From assembly GCF_002093665.1 (NCBI RefSeq), contig NZ_MRWE01000001.1:124001-188000 (forward strand): a stretch of DNA of 64,000 nt. Direction: 5' to 3'. Below, piece after piece: positions 9,499 through 18,655 of the stretch. This DNA comes from Rouxiella badensis (GTDB taxonomy: Bacteria; Pseudomonadota; Gammaproteobacteria; Enterobacterales; Enterobacteriaceae). The notes under the pieces were generated by a model. It was given only the letters and a program-made list of their open reading frames with translations, did no database searches and had not been told where the DNA came from. Every line of letters starts with the position of its first letter. The stretch's first letter is position 1. The position numbers and the translations under genes were made by a program.

Positions 9499-9595
9499 TG
9501 CGGGCTACCTGAGATGAGAACGTGCGAGACCGGAGAGGAAGTATGGAATACTCACTCACCTTGTCAAATGGAACATAGACAAGCTTGGACTAAAC

Positions 9596-9623
9596 ATTAT
9601 ACTGGATAAAAACCCAGCATCAA
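9596..9623 (-). promoter_or_regulatory. uvrB promoter with LexA (SOS) box
   Basis: On the minus strand TTGATG (9623-9618) and a consensus TATAAT (9601-9596) are separated by 16 bases. A LexA operator fills the spacer: CTG-N10-CAG at 9602-9617, extended to a 20-bp match at 9600-9619. LexA binding there would block RNA polymerase directly, as at the main E. coli uvrB promoter. Confidence 0.88.
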
Positions 9624-10528
9624 GCTACGATTCTTTCTTGAGCGGTCGGATTGCACTTTTTCAGGTAACGCCGTCCACCCATTTTCCCCATCAAGGGACA
9701 TTTATCCCCAGATTCTATCGCGAATTAACTTTTGCAAGCTCGACTGACGAAAATTTACACAATCACTAGGGTCAGACAAGGGTGCTCTTGATTTTAATTA
9801 ACCTATTGATAAATAGGATTTTCCCTAAAAAGTCGAGAATGCGGGCAAACTAAGCTCAACCCGCGCCCCGACTCGCCTGTAGCAACTTTTATAACTCTCA
9901 TGCACAAGGTTATCCACAGGAATAGTGGATAAGTCTCAGCGCGCCGCTTGGGCCGTGCGCTGACAAAAATAGACATTTAGCCTTTGGTGCCTCATTTGAC
10001 GTTTTTTTAGTTATTTTTTTACACTTTTATTTCTTTATATATTCAGTTTTGACCTAGAAAAAGCCGCTCTTTTGGATTGCAAAATTGATATGTGCATCTC
10101 ATCAGGATTTTTCTGCTCTCTCCTTGCCTTTTGCTTGCACCAAAACTTCCAGCCTCAGCACTGGCAAAGTGCACCTCGAATCCTCAACTTGTCCGATAAC
10201 ATTAATTTTGGTAATGCATTGGCACAGGGTAGGCCTGCCGCAGCCTCGCGGTGCCTGCTTCACAATCCTTTAAGACTTATCTTTTTAAACTTGGCCCAAG
10301 AGTTGCAGTATTAGTCCAAAGGGTTAGCTTTACAGATAATGTGCTGATTAATCTTATGCCCACTAATTCTCTATTTTTTAGCAACAGTGAATGCTTTTAA
10401 GGCGAAAAAACGTCAGTTTTAGCCGTTTAGCACTGCGGGATGGCCGTTTGTCACTTGTTAATGCTGTTTAAATGCGAGACTTAAACGGAATTTAATCCTG
10501 TGTTAACAGACTAACGGCATCGAAAAAA
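9624..10528. other. AT-rich non-coding region upstream of uvrB and the orphan ATPase
   Basis: About 900 bases without a convincing gene. The first part carries uvrB upstream sequence and the DnaA box pair at 9910-9932. From about 9990 the DNA is T-rich (runs such as ttttttagttattttttt) and base use differs from the flanks. Two short plus-strand frames at 10072-10314 show no family features. It may be the remains of deleted genes or an unusually long regulatory region. Confidence 0.5.
9910..9932. promoter_or_regulatory. Inverted pair of DnaA boxes
   Basis: A perfect TTATCCACA (9910-9918) faces AGTGGATAA (9924-9932, the complement of TTATCCACT) across a five-base gap. It lies about 310 bases upstream of the uvrB promoter. 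DnaA involvement upstream of uvrB has been reported in E. coli, so a regulatory role is plausible. I see no clustering of further boxes that would suggest an origin. Confidence 0.6.
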
Positions 10529-10544
10529 TGTCAGAAATATGACA
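10529..10544. promoter_or_regulatory. Inverted repeat upstream of the orphan ATPase gene
   Basis: TGTCA-N6-TGACA, 53 bases before the chosen start of the ATPase gene. A further TGTCA follows at 10550-10554. Looks like a dimeric regulator site, but no regulator can be named. Confidence 0.35.
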
Positions 10545-10596
10545 GGGGTTGTCAATGTTGTGTTCAACGGAACGCCGAACAAGTGAGGAACAACTG

Positions 10597-11307
10597 ATGC
10601 TAAGTGTAAAAGCGGTTAACCAGTTTTATGGTCAAAATCATATCCTGTGGGACATCAATCTCGAGCTTTACCGCGGCCAGTGCAACTGCCTGATAGGCCG
10701 TAATGGCGTCGGTAAAACGACGTTGGTTAACTGCATAATGGGCCATTTGCCGGTTAAAAGTGGCTCGATGATCTGGCATTCTGCTAACCAGGAGCCGCAA
10801 AACCTGCTGGCACTGCCGGTGGAAACACGCGCGCAGATGGGCATTGGCTACGTCCCTCAGGGACGGCAAATTTTCTCGCAGATGAGCGTCGACGAAAACC
10901 TGCAAATTGCGATGATGGCCAGCCGCAATAAAACGCGCCGCGTACCTTCTCAAGTCTATGACCTGTTTCCGTCGATGAAAGAGAAAGGGTCGCGTAAGGC
11001 AGGAGAGCTTGACGAGACGCAGCAACAGCAGCTGGCTATCAGCCGCGCGCTGGTGCAGGAGCCGGAGCTGCTTATTCTTGATGAGCCGACCGAGCACACC
11101 AGCGAGGCGATGGAAGCCAACATGGGCAATATTATCCACCGCCTCAACCGCGACCTCGGCCTGACGCTGCTACTTGTAGGCCACAAGCTGCCGTTTATTC
11201 GAAGCGTCGCCGACCGTTTCTGTCTGCTCGACGGCGGACGCAACGTCGCACAAGGTACGTTGGCCGACCTCGATGAGAATCTGGTGAAGACCTATCTCAC
11301 AGTATGA
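10597..11307 (+). CDS. Orphan ABC transporter ATPase, UrtE/LivF-like
   Basis: A 236-residue nucleotide-binding protein of the branched-chain amino acid/urea importer class, closest in my reading to UrtE. Walker A is GRNGVGKTT (residues 34-42), the Q-loop region GIGYVPQGRQIF is typical of LivF/UrtE, and Walker B with catalytic Glu is LLILDEPTEH (158-167). The signature motif is degraded: LDETQ (138-142) in place of LSGGQ, followed by a normal QQQLAISRAL. The switch position has His (VGHKLPF) where UrtE usually has Gln. No permease, binding protein or urease gene is nearby. GAGGAA seven bases before ATG 10597 decides the start over 10549. It may be a decaying remnant or a repurposed ATPase. Confidence 0.75.
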   Translation: MLSVKAVNQFYGQNHILWDINLELYRGQCNCLIGRNGVGKTTLVNCIMGHLPVKSGSMIWHSANQEPQNLLALPVETRAQMGIGYVPQGRQIFSQMSVDENLQIAMMASRNKTRRVPSQVYDLFPSMKEKGSRKAGELDETQQQQLAISRALVQEPELLILDEPTEHTSEAMEANMGNIIHRLNRDLGLTLLLVGHKLPFIRSVADRFCLLDGGRNVAQGTLADLDENLVKTYLTV

Positions 11308-11313
11308 AGCGGC

Positions 11314-11994
11314 TTACAGCAAGCACTCGAGCGACAAATAGCGACCAGGATCGTTGAATTGATGCTTTTGAAGATACGGGATCTCGCCCAACAGGGGCGC
11401 AGGCAACATACGTGTTAACGTTGCGAGATAGGCCTGATGATGCTGCCCCGTCTCCTCAACGTCATTGGCAATCCACCCGGCCAGCCGCAAACCACTTTGC
11501 GAGATAGCCTGTGCGGTCAGTACCGCGTGGTTGATACAGCCCAGCCGCATGCCGACCACCAGGATAACCGGCAGCCCTTCTTCTACCACCCAGTCAGCAA
11601 AGGTTTGCGAGGCATTGAGCGGCGTAAACCATCCCCCTGCTCCTTCGACCACGACCCAGTCCGCTAAAGGTTCAAGTTCACGCAATCCCTTCGATAGCAC
11701 CTCAAACTCGATAGGTCGCCCTTCCAGTTCGCTGACGATGTGTGGCGAGGTCGGCTGCAGAAAAGTGCAAGGGTTAACCTGCGCGTAGTCCAGCGCGACG
11801 GAACTGTTGGCCTGTAATGCCAGCGCATCGCCGTTGCGGATGCCCTCTGGCGTCATTTCGCTGCCCGAGGCAACCGGTTTGTATCCGGCAGTGCTCATGC
11901 CTGCCGCTTTGGCTGCCTGCAATAAGGCACAGGTAGCCACAGTTTTTCCGACTTCGGTGTCGGTGCCAGTGATAAACCAGCGCTTTTTATTCAT
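11314..11994 (-). CDS. bioD: ATP-dependent dethiobiotin synthetase BioD
   Basis: Closes the ureido ring of biotin by carboxylating 7,8-diaminopelargonate with CO2 and ATP. The 226-residue product has the P-loop GTDTEVGKTVATCALL (about residues 8-23), the substrate lysine region GYKPVASGSE and VVEGAGGWFTPL (about 113-124). It is the last gene of bioBFCD and converges on the orphan ATPase gene with six bases between the stops. Confidence 0.96.
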   Translation of the reverse strand: MNKKRWFITGTDTEVGKTVATCALLQAAKAAGMSTAGYKPVASGSEMTPEGIRNGDALALQANSSVALDYAQVNPCTFLQPTSPHIVSELEGRPIEFEVLSKGLRELEPLADWVVVEGAGGWFTPLNASQTFADWVVEEGLPVILVVGMRLGCINHAVLTAQAISQSGLRLAGWIANDVEETGQHHQAYLATLTRMLPAPLLGEIPYLQKHQFNDPGRYLSLECLL

Positions 11995-12006
11995 GTTTTA
12001 CTCTTT

Positions 12007-12789
12007 TTATTCTTTCTCACACTGGATAAGCCCATAGACCAGGCGATAGGTCAGTGGCAGCATCCCGTCGCGACGCACGTAGTGCTTGTCAAGCAAGGCC
12101 AGACGTTCTCGGCCGCCCAATCCCCCGAGCCTTCCGCCTTTAATGTGCGTCGCGCCGATGCCTTTTAGCGAACGCATCAGGCTCATCACGTCAGGAAACA
12201 GCGAGGTGTGCTGACTGAATTCGACGTGGTGGGTGTAAGGCGCACAGGCCTCGGCAATTTTATCCGGGGTGAGGAATTTGTTGACGTGTGGACGGCCGTC
12301 AACCTTCATCCAGGCCTGCGACAGTTCCAGCAGCGAATTTTCCGCCAGCGTCGAAAATAGCACGATGCCGCCCGGACGCGTCACCCGCACCATCTCCTCC
12401 AGCGCACGCGGCAGCGCATTGCACCACTGCACCGCCAGATTGCTAAAAGTGATATCGACGGAGTTGTCGGCAAGCGGCAGCCGTTCGATGTCGCCCGGCA
12501 GATAGACGTCGGCAGAGTTGAGCTCTCGGGCACGCGCCAGCATGCCTTCGGAGAGATCGAGTGCGGTGACATTCTTATTCAGTTCGCGCCAGCGGCGGCT
12601 GAAATAGCCAGTGCCGCAGCCTGCGTCGAGCACCTTTTCACCGAGCGTCGCGTCCTGTAAAGCGGCCATCGCCATCAGGGTATCGCCGCTCTGGCGCTGC
12701 AATTCAGCCGCGCCTTCATAACTGTGGGCCGCGCGACTGAACGCATCGGCGACCGCTTTTTTATTCACTAATTCCGTGACTGCACCCAT
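12007..12789 (-). CDS. bioC: Malonyl-ACP O-methyltransferase BioC
   Basis: Methylates the free carboxyl of malonyl-ACP with SAM, so that fatty acid synthesis can build the pimeloyl moiety of biotin. The 260-residue protein has the class I methyltransferase motif [15 protein letters not shown] (about 53-67), ALDLSEGML (motif II) and the BioC-specific [14 protein letters not shown] near the C-terminus. The ATG at 12789 overlaps the end of bioF by 29 bases. A shorter start near [10 protein letters not shown] would match the E. coli N-terminus (MATVNKQAIAAAF) equally well. Confidence 0.95.
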   Translation of the reverse strand: MGAVTELVNKKAVADAFSRAAHSYEGAAELQRQSGDTLMAMAALQDATLGEKVLDAGCGTGYFSRRWRELNKNVTALDLSEGMLARARELNSADVYLPGDIERLPLADNSVDITFSNLAVQWCNALPRALEEMVRVTRPGGIVLFSTLAENSLLELSQAWMKVDGRPHVNKFLTPDKIAEACAPYTHHVEFSQHTSLFPDVMSLMRSLKGIGATHIKGGRLGGLGGRERLALLDKHYVRRDGMLPLTYRLVYGLIQCEKE

Positions 12790-13924
12790 TCAGGGACTCC
12801 AGCAAAATATCAATATCTTCGGGCTGATGGGCAGCCGTAAGGGTCAGGCGTAAACGCGCACTGCCGGGTGGAACGGTCGGCGGACGAATTGCGCTGACCC
12901 ACATCCCACGTTCGCGCAGGCGCTCTGCCAACACCATCGCAGGCCGATTTTCCCCAACTATCAGGGGTTGAATAGCGCTCGAGGAGTCGGTTAACCGCAG
13001 ACCCAGCTGCGCCGCACCCGTCCTGAAACGGGCAATGTTGGCCGCCAGTTTATCACGCAGGTCATCAGCTTGCTGAATACATGTCAGGGCAGCCTGAAGC
13101 GTACAGGCCTGCGCCGCGGGCATCGCGGTGCTGTAAATCAGATGACGCGCGAACTGCAACAAATAATCGGCGGTGGCATCGTCACACAGCACCGCGGCAC
13201 CGCTACAGCCAAACGCCTTACCAAAAGTCAGCACCAGCAGTTCGGGTTTAACGCCCTGCTGCCAGCAACTGCCGCGCCCCTGCTCGCCAAGAACACCCAC
13301 ACCGTGGGCATCATCCACCATCAACCCACTGCCGTGGCGGCGAGTCAGGTGATGGAGTTCAGCCAGCGGTGCGGTGTCTCCGTCCATGCTGAAAACCCCC
13401 TCGGTTATGGTCAGGGTTTCACCCACCGCCGATTTTTCAAGCAGACGCGCCAGCGACGCCGGCTGATTGTGGGCAAAACGCCGCAGCTGCGCCGGAGACT
13501 GAACGGCCGCCTCAAGCAGTGAGGCGTGGCTCAGTTTATCGGCCAAAATCCGATCGTCCGCCTGCATCATCGCCGCGACGACCGCCTGATTGGCCGCGAA
13601 TCCCGAAATAAACAGCAGCGCCCGCGGATAGCCCTGCCAGTCGGCCAACTGCTGTTCTAGCTCATGATGCGCGTGGGTAAAACCGGTCACGTGGCCCGAC
13701 CCACCGCTACCGACGCCATAGCGCGCAGCCCCTTGCTGCCAGGCGGCAATCACCTCTTCGCGCTGCGACAGCCCCAGATAATCGTTGCCCGAGAAGTTAA
13801 GGTAGCGGCGGTCGTCGAGCGCTATCCAGCGGCCATTCCCCCCGGCATTAGGACGGCGCTGCCTGAACGCATCAGCCTGCCGGCGTTCGTCGAGAGCGGT
13901 TTGAATACGCGCAGACCAGGTCAT
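12761..13924 (-). CDS. bioF: 8-amino-7-oxononanoate synthase BioF
   Basis: PLP enzyme that condenses pimeloyl-ACP with L-alanine to form 8-amino-7-oxononanoate. The 387 residues include [12 protein letters not shown] near residue 43 and the [19 protein letters not shown] loop. [17 protein letters not shown] carries the cofactor-binding Asp and His, and [15 protein letters not shown] contains the PLP lysine (about residue 235). It follows bioB by six bases and overlaps bioC. Confidence 0.97.
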   Translation of the reverse strand: MTWSARIQTALDERRQADAFRQRRPNAGGNGRWIALDDRRYLNFSGNDYLGLSQREEVIAAWQQGAARYGVGSGGSGHVTGFTHAHHELEQQLADWQGYPRALLFISGFAANQAVVAAMMQADDRILADKLSHASLLEAAVQSPAQLRRFAHNQPASLARLLEKSAVGETLTITEGVFSMDGDTAPLAELHHLTRRHGSGLMVDDAHGVGVLGEQGRGSCWQQGVKPELLVLTFGKAFGCSGAAVLCDDATADYLLQFARHLIYSTAMPAAQACTLQAALTCIQQADDLRDKLAANIARFRTGAAQLGLRLTDSSSAIQPLIVGENRPAMVLAERLRERGMWVSAIRPPTVPPGSARLRLTLTAAHQPEDIDILLESLNGCSHGISE

Positions 13925-13930
13925 CGTCCG

Positions 13931-14968
13931 TCAGACCGCGGCGTTGTAAAACATATCGCTGTCGGCGTGCATCAGCTGCGAACTCAACGCCTGCTGCTGC
14001 TCTTGGTCGCCCATTTCGGTGGCAAAGTTCTGTGGGTTAAGCCCCAGTTTGCCGAATAGAATCAGATCTTTGTCTTCCGCAGGGTTCGGCGTGGTCAGCA
14101 GTTTACAGCCGTAGAAAATCGAGTTGGCACCGGCCATGAAGCACATTGCCTGCGTCTGCTCGCTCATCTGCTCACGCCCCGCCGAAAGACGCACGTAGGA
14201 GCGCGGCATCATGATGCGTGCTACGGCGATAGTGCGAATAAAATCAAAAGGATCGACGTCGTCGTTGTCGGCCAGCGGCGTGCCTTTGACCTTGACCAGC
14301 ATGTTGATTGGCACGCTTTCCGGTGGGACCGGAAGGTTCGCCAACTGCATCAGCAGGCCGGCGCGGTCCTTGACCGTCTCTCCCAACCCAACGATGCCGC
14401 CCGAGCAGACTTTGATGCCCGCACCGCGCACCTCCTCGAGCGTATCCAAACGCTCCTGGTAGCTGCGAGTGGTGATGATACTGCCGTAGAACTCTGGTGA
14501 GGTGTCGAGGTTATGGTTATAAAAATCCAGCCCCGCCGAGGCCAGACGCTGCGCCTGGGTGGTATTCAGCGTACCCAGCGTCATGCAGGTCTCCATGCCT
14601 AGCTCCTTCACGCCCTGCACCATCTGCTCAAGATAGGGCATATCGCGATCGTGAGGATTCTTCCAGGCGGCGCCCATGCAAAAACGCGTCGAACCCGCCG
14701 CTTTGGCCTGCCGCGCAGACTCCAGCACCTGCTCGACCTGCATCAAACGTTCGGATTCAAGCCCGGTCTTGTAGCGCGAACTCTGCGGACAATATTTGCA
14801 GTCTTCCGGGCAGGCTCCGGTCTTAATCGACAGCAGTGTACTGACCTGAACCTGACGTGGGTCAAAGTGCTGGCGGTGGATCTGCTGCGCTTCAAACATC
14901 AGTTCCAGAAAAGGTTTTTCGAATAAGGCTTGAGTTTGCTCATAGTTCCAACGAGTGCGGGCTGTCAT
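13931..14968 (-). CDS. bioB: Biotin synthase BioB (radical SAM)
   Basis: Radical-SAM enzyme that inserts sulfur into dethiobiotin, using a [4Fe-4S] cluster and a sacrificial [2Fe-2S] cluster. The 345-residue protein carries the CPEDCKYC motif (about residues 53-60). [11 protein letters not shown] and [11 protein letters not shown], the latter holding the arginine ligand of the [2Fe-2S] cluster, are also present. It is the first gene of bioBFCD, divergent from bioA across the BirA operator. Confidence 0.98.
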   Translation of the reverse strand: MTARTRWNYEQTQALFEKPFLELMFEAQQIHRQHFDPRQVQVSTLLSIKTGACPEDCKYCPQSSRYKTGLESERLMQVEQVLESARQAKAAGSTRFCMGAAWKNPHDRDMPYLEQMVQGVKELGMETCMTLGTLNTTQAQRLASAGLDFYNHNLDTSPEFYGSIITTRSYQERLDTLEEVRGAGIKVCSGGIVGLGETVKDRAGLLMQLANLPVPPESVPINMLVKVKGTPLADNDDVDPFDFIRTIAVARIMMPRSYVRLSAGREQMSEQTQAMCFMAGANSIFYGCKLLTTPNPAEDKDLILFGKLGLNPQNFATEMGDQEQQQALSSQLMHADSDMFYNAAV

Positions 14969-14993
14969 AAGACATCTCCAAAAGTAATGATAT

Positions 14994-15029
14994 ACCGTAA
15001 ACCATTTTTGATTTATTTTAGTTTACGGT
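14994..15029. promoter_or_regulatory. BirA (biotin repressor) operator between bioB and bioA
   Basis: A 36-bp palindrome with arms ACCGTAAAC and GTTTACGGT. The core GTAAACC-N16-AGTTTAC has exactly the 16-base spacing of the E. coli bio operator. It lies 26 bases before bioB and 62 before bioA, placed to repress both face-to-face promoters when BirA-biotinyl-AMP is present. A further half-site GGTTTACG sits at 15050-15057. Confidence 0.92.
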
Positions 15030-15090
15030 CAACGTAATATTTTATTTTTGGTTTACGACTTAAGTACACCCCCGACGACAGGAACTCTTC

Positions 15091-16368
15091 ATGACACCGG
15101 CCGACCTCGAATTTGATCAACGCCATATCTGGCATCCGTACACCTCCATGACCCGCCCGCTGCCGACCTATCCGGTCGAGTCCGCCGAGGGGGTGATGCT
15201 GCATCTGGCAGACGGGCGACAGTTGGTTGACGGCATGTCATCGTGGTGGGCGGCCATTCACGGCTACAACCATCCGCGACTCAACAAGGCGGCGATTGAA
15301 CAGATTGGCAAGATGTCGCACGTGATGTTTGGCGGCATTACCCATCCGTCGGCTATCGCGCTGGCAAAGCAGCTGGTCGACATGACGCCCGAGGCGTTGG
15401 AGTGCGTATTTTTAGCGGACTCTGGGTCGGTGGCGGTCGAGGTCGCGTTAAAGATGGCGATGCAATACTGGCAGGCGCGCGGCGAAAAACGCCAGAAGAT
15501 ACTGACCCTGCGCCACGGTTATCATGGCGATACGTTTGGCGCGATGGCGGTGTGTGACCCGCAAAATTCGATGCACAGCCTGTATCAGGGTTATCTGCCC
15601 GAACATCTGTTTGCTCCCGCGCCGCAGAGCCGCTTTGAGGGAGAGTGGGATCCGCAGGAGATAGCGCCGTTCGCTGCCCTGCTGGCGGAACATCGTCGCG
15701 AAATTGCCGCGGTTATCCTCGAGCCGGTGGTTCAGGGCGCGGGCGGCATGCGCATCTATCATCCGCAATACCTGCATCAGGTGCGCGCACTGTGCGACGA
15801 GTTTGGCGTACTGCTGATTGCCGACGAGATTGCCACCGGTTTTGGCCGTACCGGCAAGCTGTTTGCCTGTGAACATGCCGGGATCGCGCCGGATATTTTA
15901 TGCCTCGGCAAAGCGCTGACCGGCGGCTACATGACGCTGTCGGCCACGCTGACGACACGTGAAGTGGCCAACATCATCAGCAACGGTGAGGCGGGATGCT
16001 TTATGCACGGCCCGACGTTTATGGGCAATCCGCTGGCCTGCGCCGTCGCCAGCGCGAGTCTGTCGCTGCTCGCCGAAAACCGCTGGCCGCAGCAGGTGGC
16101 GGCCATTGAAGCACAGCTGAAGCACGAACTTACGCCACTTGGGGCGCATCCGGCAGTGGCCGACGTGCGCGTGCTGGGCGCAATTGGCGTGGTTGAGATG
16201 CGTCAACCGGTCGATATGGCGCGGCTGCAACAGCATTTTGTCGCCGAAGGGGTATGGATTCGCCCGTTCGGCAAACTGATTTACCTGATGCCGCCTTACG
16301 TCATCGACAGAGAACAGCTCAGCCGACTGACTCAGGCTATCGCCCGCGCGCTGACGACGCTTTATTGA
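15091..16368 (+). CDS. bioA: Adenosylmethionine-8-amino-7-oxononanoate aminotransferase BioA
   Basis: Class III PLP aminotransferase that uses S-adenosylmethionine as amino donor to make 7,8-diaminononanoate. The 425-residue protein begins [13 protein letters not shown] and has [16 protein letters not shown] near residue 48. PLP-binding features are [15 protein letters not shown] (Asp at about 245) and [11 protein letters not shown] with the Schiff-base lysine (about 274). AGGAA precedes the ATG. The gene ends one base before the convergent LysR gene. Confidence 0.97.
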   Translation: MTPADLEFDQRHIWHPYTSMTRPLPTYPVESAEGVMLHLADGRQLVDGMSSWWAAIHGYNHPRLNKAAIEQIGKMSHVMFGGITHPSAIALAKQLVDMTPEALECVFLADSGSVAVEVALKMAMQYWQARGEKRQKILTLRHGYHGDTFGAMAVCDPQNSMHSLYQGYLPEHLFAPAPQSRFEGEWDPQEIAPFAALLAEHRREIAAVILEPVVQGAGGMRIYHPQYLHQVRALCDEFGVLLIADEIATGFGRTGKLFACEHAGIAPDILCLGKALTGGYMTLSATLTTREVANIISNGEAGCFMHGPTFMGNPLACAVASASLSLLAENRWPQQVAAIEAQLKHELTPLGAHPAVADVRVLGAIGVVEMRQPVDMARLQQHFVAEGVWIRPFGKLIYLMPPYVIDREQLSRLTQAIARALTTLY

Positions 16369-17346
16369 TTAAGCGCCTGTCCTTACCAACTGGCGCGATG
16401 CTGCCAGCAGTGCATCGAGTCTGGCCCGGCTGTGCTGCGCTTCCTGATTGAGAAAATCGATGGCAACGCGCAGCGCCGGGCTCGGATTGTCGGGATAAAG
16501 CAGCTGATAGGTCGCCCCGCTCGCCACGCACAGGGTAAAGGGGGCTATCACCCGCTGCGCCTGCAGATCGTCTTCGATCAGCGTTAAATCGCCGATGGCC
16601 ACGCCATAGCCCTGCAATGCCGAGTTGATGGCCAAGTCTAGCGTATCGAAATGCTGCGATTTACTCGACGGCAGCGTCTGCGCACCGGCCGTTTTTAGCC
16701 ACAGCAGCCAGTCGCGGCGATCGCGGGTCGGATGTAAAAGCGTTTGATCCGCGAGATCCGTGACTCGCGCCTCTTTCTGCCTGACTGGCAACAGGCTCGG
16801 CACGCAAACCGGCGTCAGCACCTCGTCAAACAGGTGCATCGCATGCAGCGAACTCTCCACCGGCCGCCCAAACACCACCGCGGCATCAAAATGTTCACGG
16901 CTAAAATCCACCCCGTGTGCCACCGAAGCGGTCAGTTCAATTTGCATGTCCGGCCTGTCGTTTTGCAGCTTGATAACACGCGGCAGCAGCCAGCGCATCG
17001 AACAGGTCGGGCACTTGATGCGCAGCGTATCGGGATGGCTCGCCACCCGCTGTAGCGCCTCTCCCATCTGCGTCATTGCCAGCCGGATGGGGGGCAGCAA
17101 CTGTGCACCGCGCGGTGTCAGGGTCAAGCCTCTGGCCTGACGTACAAACAACGGATATCCCAGATGCGACTCCAGGCCGGTAATCTGACGGCTCACCGCG
17201 CCCTGGGTAATGTGCAGGAGCTCGGCGGCGCGCGTGAGATTCAGGGTTTGCGCGACGACGACAAAGGTTTTCAGCAAATTTAGCGGAGGGAGATTCGGCG
17301 CTAAAGAGGATGAAGACGCGGGCATAAAATCAAGGGGTGAACTCAT
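16369..17346 (-). CDS. LysR family transcriptional regulator
   Basis: A 325-residue regulator. The N-terminal winged helix-turn-helix (LNLLKTFVVVAQTLNLTRAAELLHITQGAVSRQ, about 22-55) is followed by a periplasmic-binding-like effector domain whose pattern (RWLLPRVIKLQNDRPDMQIEL) is GcvA-like. It is divergent from the aminotransferase gene over 130 bases. By the usual LysR arrangement it probably controls that gene and the adjacent binding-protein gene. The effector is unknown. Not part of this locus in E. coli. Confidence 0.88.
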   Translation of the reverse strand: MSSPLDFMPASSSSLAPNLPPLNLLKTFVVVAQTLNLTRAAELLHITQGAVSRQITGLESHLGYPLFVRQARGLTLTPRGAQLLPPIRLAMTQMGEALQRVASHPDTLRIKCPTCSMRWLLPRVIKLQNDRPDMQIELTASVAHGVDFSREHFDAAVVFGRPVESSLHAMHLFDEVLTPVCVPSLLPVRQKEARVTDLADQTLLHPTRDRRDWLLWLKTAGAQTLPSSKSQHFDTLDLAINSALQGYGVAIGDLTLIEDDLQAQRVIAPFTLCVASGATYQLLYPDNPSPALRVAIDFLNQEAQHSRARLDALLAASRQLVRTGA

Positions 17347-17382
17347 CGTGATACGGCTCCAGCTATGACCTCAGATCATGGC

Positions 17383-17442
17383 AAGTATGACAAACTTTCC
17401 ATTGTCGGCCCAGAGAAACTGTTGCTTAATCGAGTCATACTT
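17383..17442. promoter_or_regulatory. Long-range 9-bp inverted repeat in the LysR/aminotransferase divergent region
   Basis: AAGTATGAC (17383-17391) and its exact complement GTCATACTT (17434-17442) lie 51 bases apart centre to centre, about five helical turns. They flank the probable control region between the two divergent genes. LysR tetramers typically contact two sites at such spacing, so these are candidate recognition and activation sites. The assignment is inference. Confidence 0.5.
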
Positions 17443-17476
17443 ATACGCCCTTTCGCCCCGCCTCACAGGAGTTTGC

Positions 17477-18631
17477 ATGAAAAGCGCCATGTCCCCGCAG
17501 TCGAAATTACCTGACGTCGGCACCACTATTTTCACCGTGATTGGCCAGTTAAGTGCAGAGCATAACGCCCTGAACCTGTCTCAGGGTGCGCCCAATTTTT
17601 CTTGCCAGCCTTCGCTGATAGACGCCGTCGCGAAATCGATGCGCGCAGGCCAGAACCAATATGCGCCAATGAGCGGTGTGGCAGCTTTGCGCCGTGCGCT
17701 CTCGGCCAAGGTAGAAGCGCTGTACGGCTGTCATTACGACGCCGACAGTGAAGTCACCGTAATTGCCAGCGCCAGTGAAGGTATTTATTCGGCCATTAGC
17801 GCACTGGTGCATCCAGGCGATGAGGTCATCTATTTTGAACCGGCTTTCGACAGCTACTCGCCGATCGTCCGTTTACAGGGCGCGAAACCGGTACCTGTCC
17901 GCCTGTCGATGGACGATTTCAGCATCGACTGGGACGAGGTCGCGAGTGTTATCAACAGCCGCACGCGGATGATCATCATCAATAGCCCGCACAATCCGAC
18001 CGGCGCGATTTTCACCCAGCATGACATTGACCGCCTGACTGCGCTGACCCGCAACACCGATATCGTCATCCTCTCTGATGAGGTTTATGAACACGTGGTC
18101 TTTGACGGCGAATGTCACGAGAGCATGGCGCGTCACCCTGAGCTCGCCGAGCGCAGCGTTATCGTATCGTCGTTCGGTAAAACCTATCACGTCACCGGCT
18201 GGCGCGTGGGGTACACACTGGCACCGGAAGCGCTGATGGACGAAATCCGTAAGGTGCACCAGTTTATGGTCTTCACCGCCGATACGCCGATGCAATACGC
18301 CTTCGCCGAAGCGCTGGCAGACCCGCAAAGTTATTTGGGTCTGGCTGATTTTTATCAGCAAAAACGTGATTTACTGGTCAAAGCGATGCACGGCTCGCGC
18401 TTTGAACTGCTTCCAACGCGCGGTAGCTTCTTTATGCTCGCCCGATTCAACCACTTCAGCCCGCTTAGCGATGATGAGTTCGTGCTGAAATTGATTCGCG
18501 ATCATCAGGTTTCGAGCATTCCACTGTCGGCATTTTACAGTGACAATAAGCCTACAGGGTTGATTCGACTCAGCTTTGCGAAAGATGATGAAACACTTTA
18601 TGAAGGCGCGCGCCGTCTTTCTGGCGTTTGA
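17477..18631 (+). CDS. Class I PLP aminotransferase, YbdL-like (methionine aminotransferase)
   Basis: A 384-residue fold-type I aminotransferase whose closest relative I can recall is E. coli YbdL, which prefers methionine and keto-methylthiobutyrate. Matching landmarks are PQSKLPDVGTTIFT at the start, NLSQGAPNF, NQYAPMSGVAALR, SPHNPTGAIF (substrate and PLP contact Asn), LSDEVYEHV and the PLP lysine in SSFGKTYHVTGWRVG (about residue 236). The start at 17477 is chosen over 17378 because AGGAG lies five bases upstream and similarity begins there. It is followed after 24 bases by an amino-acid binding protein gene. The pair suggests uptake and transamination of one amino acid. Confidence 0.85.
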   Translation: MKSAMSPQSKLPDVGTTIFTVIGQLSAEHNALNLSQGAPNFSCQPSLIDAVAKSMRAGQNQYAPMSGVAALRRALSAKVEALYGCHYDADSEVTVIASASEGIYSAISALVHPGDEVIYFEPAFDSYSPIVRLQGAKPVPVRLSMDDFSIDWDEVASVINSRTRMIIINSPHNPTGAIFTQHDIDRLTALTRNTDIVILSDEVYEHVVFDGECHESMARHPELAERSVIVSSFGKTYHVTGWRVGYTLAPEALMDEIRKVHQFMVFTADTPMQYAFAEALADPQSYLGLADFYQQKRDLLVKAMHGSRFELLPTRGSFFMLARFNHFSPLSDDEFVLKLIRDHQVSSIPLSAFYSDNKPTGLIRLSFAKDDETLYEGARRLSGV

Positions 18632-18655
18632 AATACCTATCCTGGAGCCATAAAA

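Noticed and set aside
9910-9932. Replication origin at the DnaA box pair
   Set aside because: Only two boxes, no further cluster, no GATC array and no dnaA, dnaN or gidA genes nearby. A regulatory role is more likely.
10072-10314. 80-codon plus-strand frame in the AT-rich block
   Set aside because: Cys/His/Leu-rich without signal peptide, domain or suitable ribosome-binding site. It overlaps a second open frame of equal quality.
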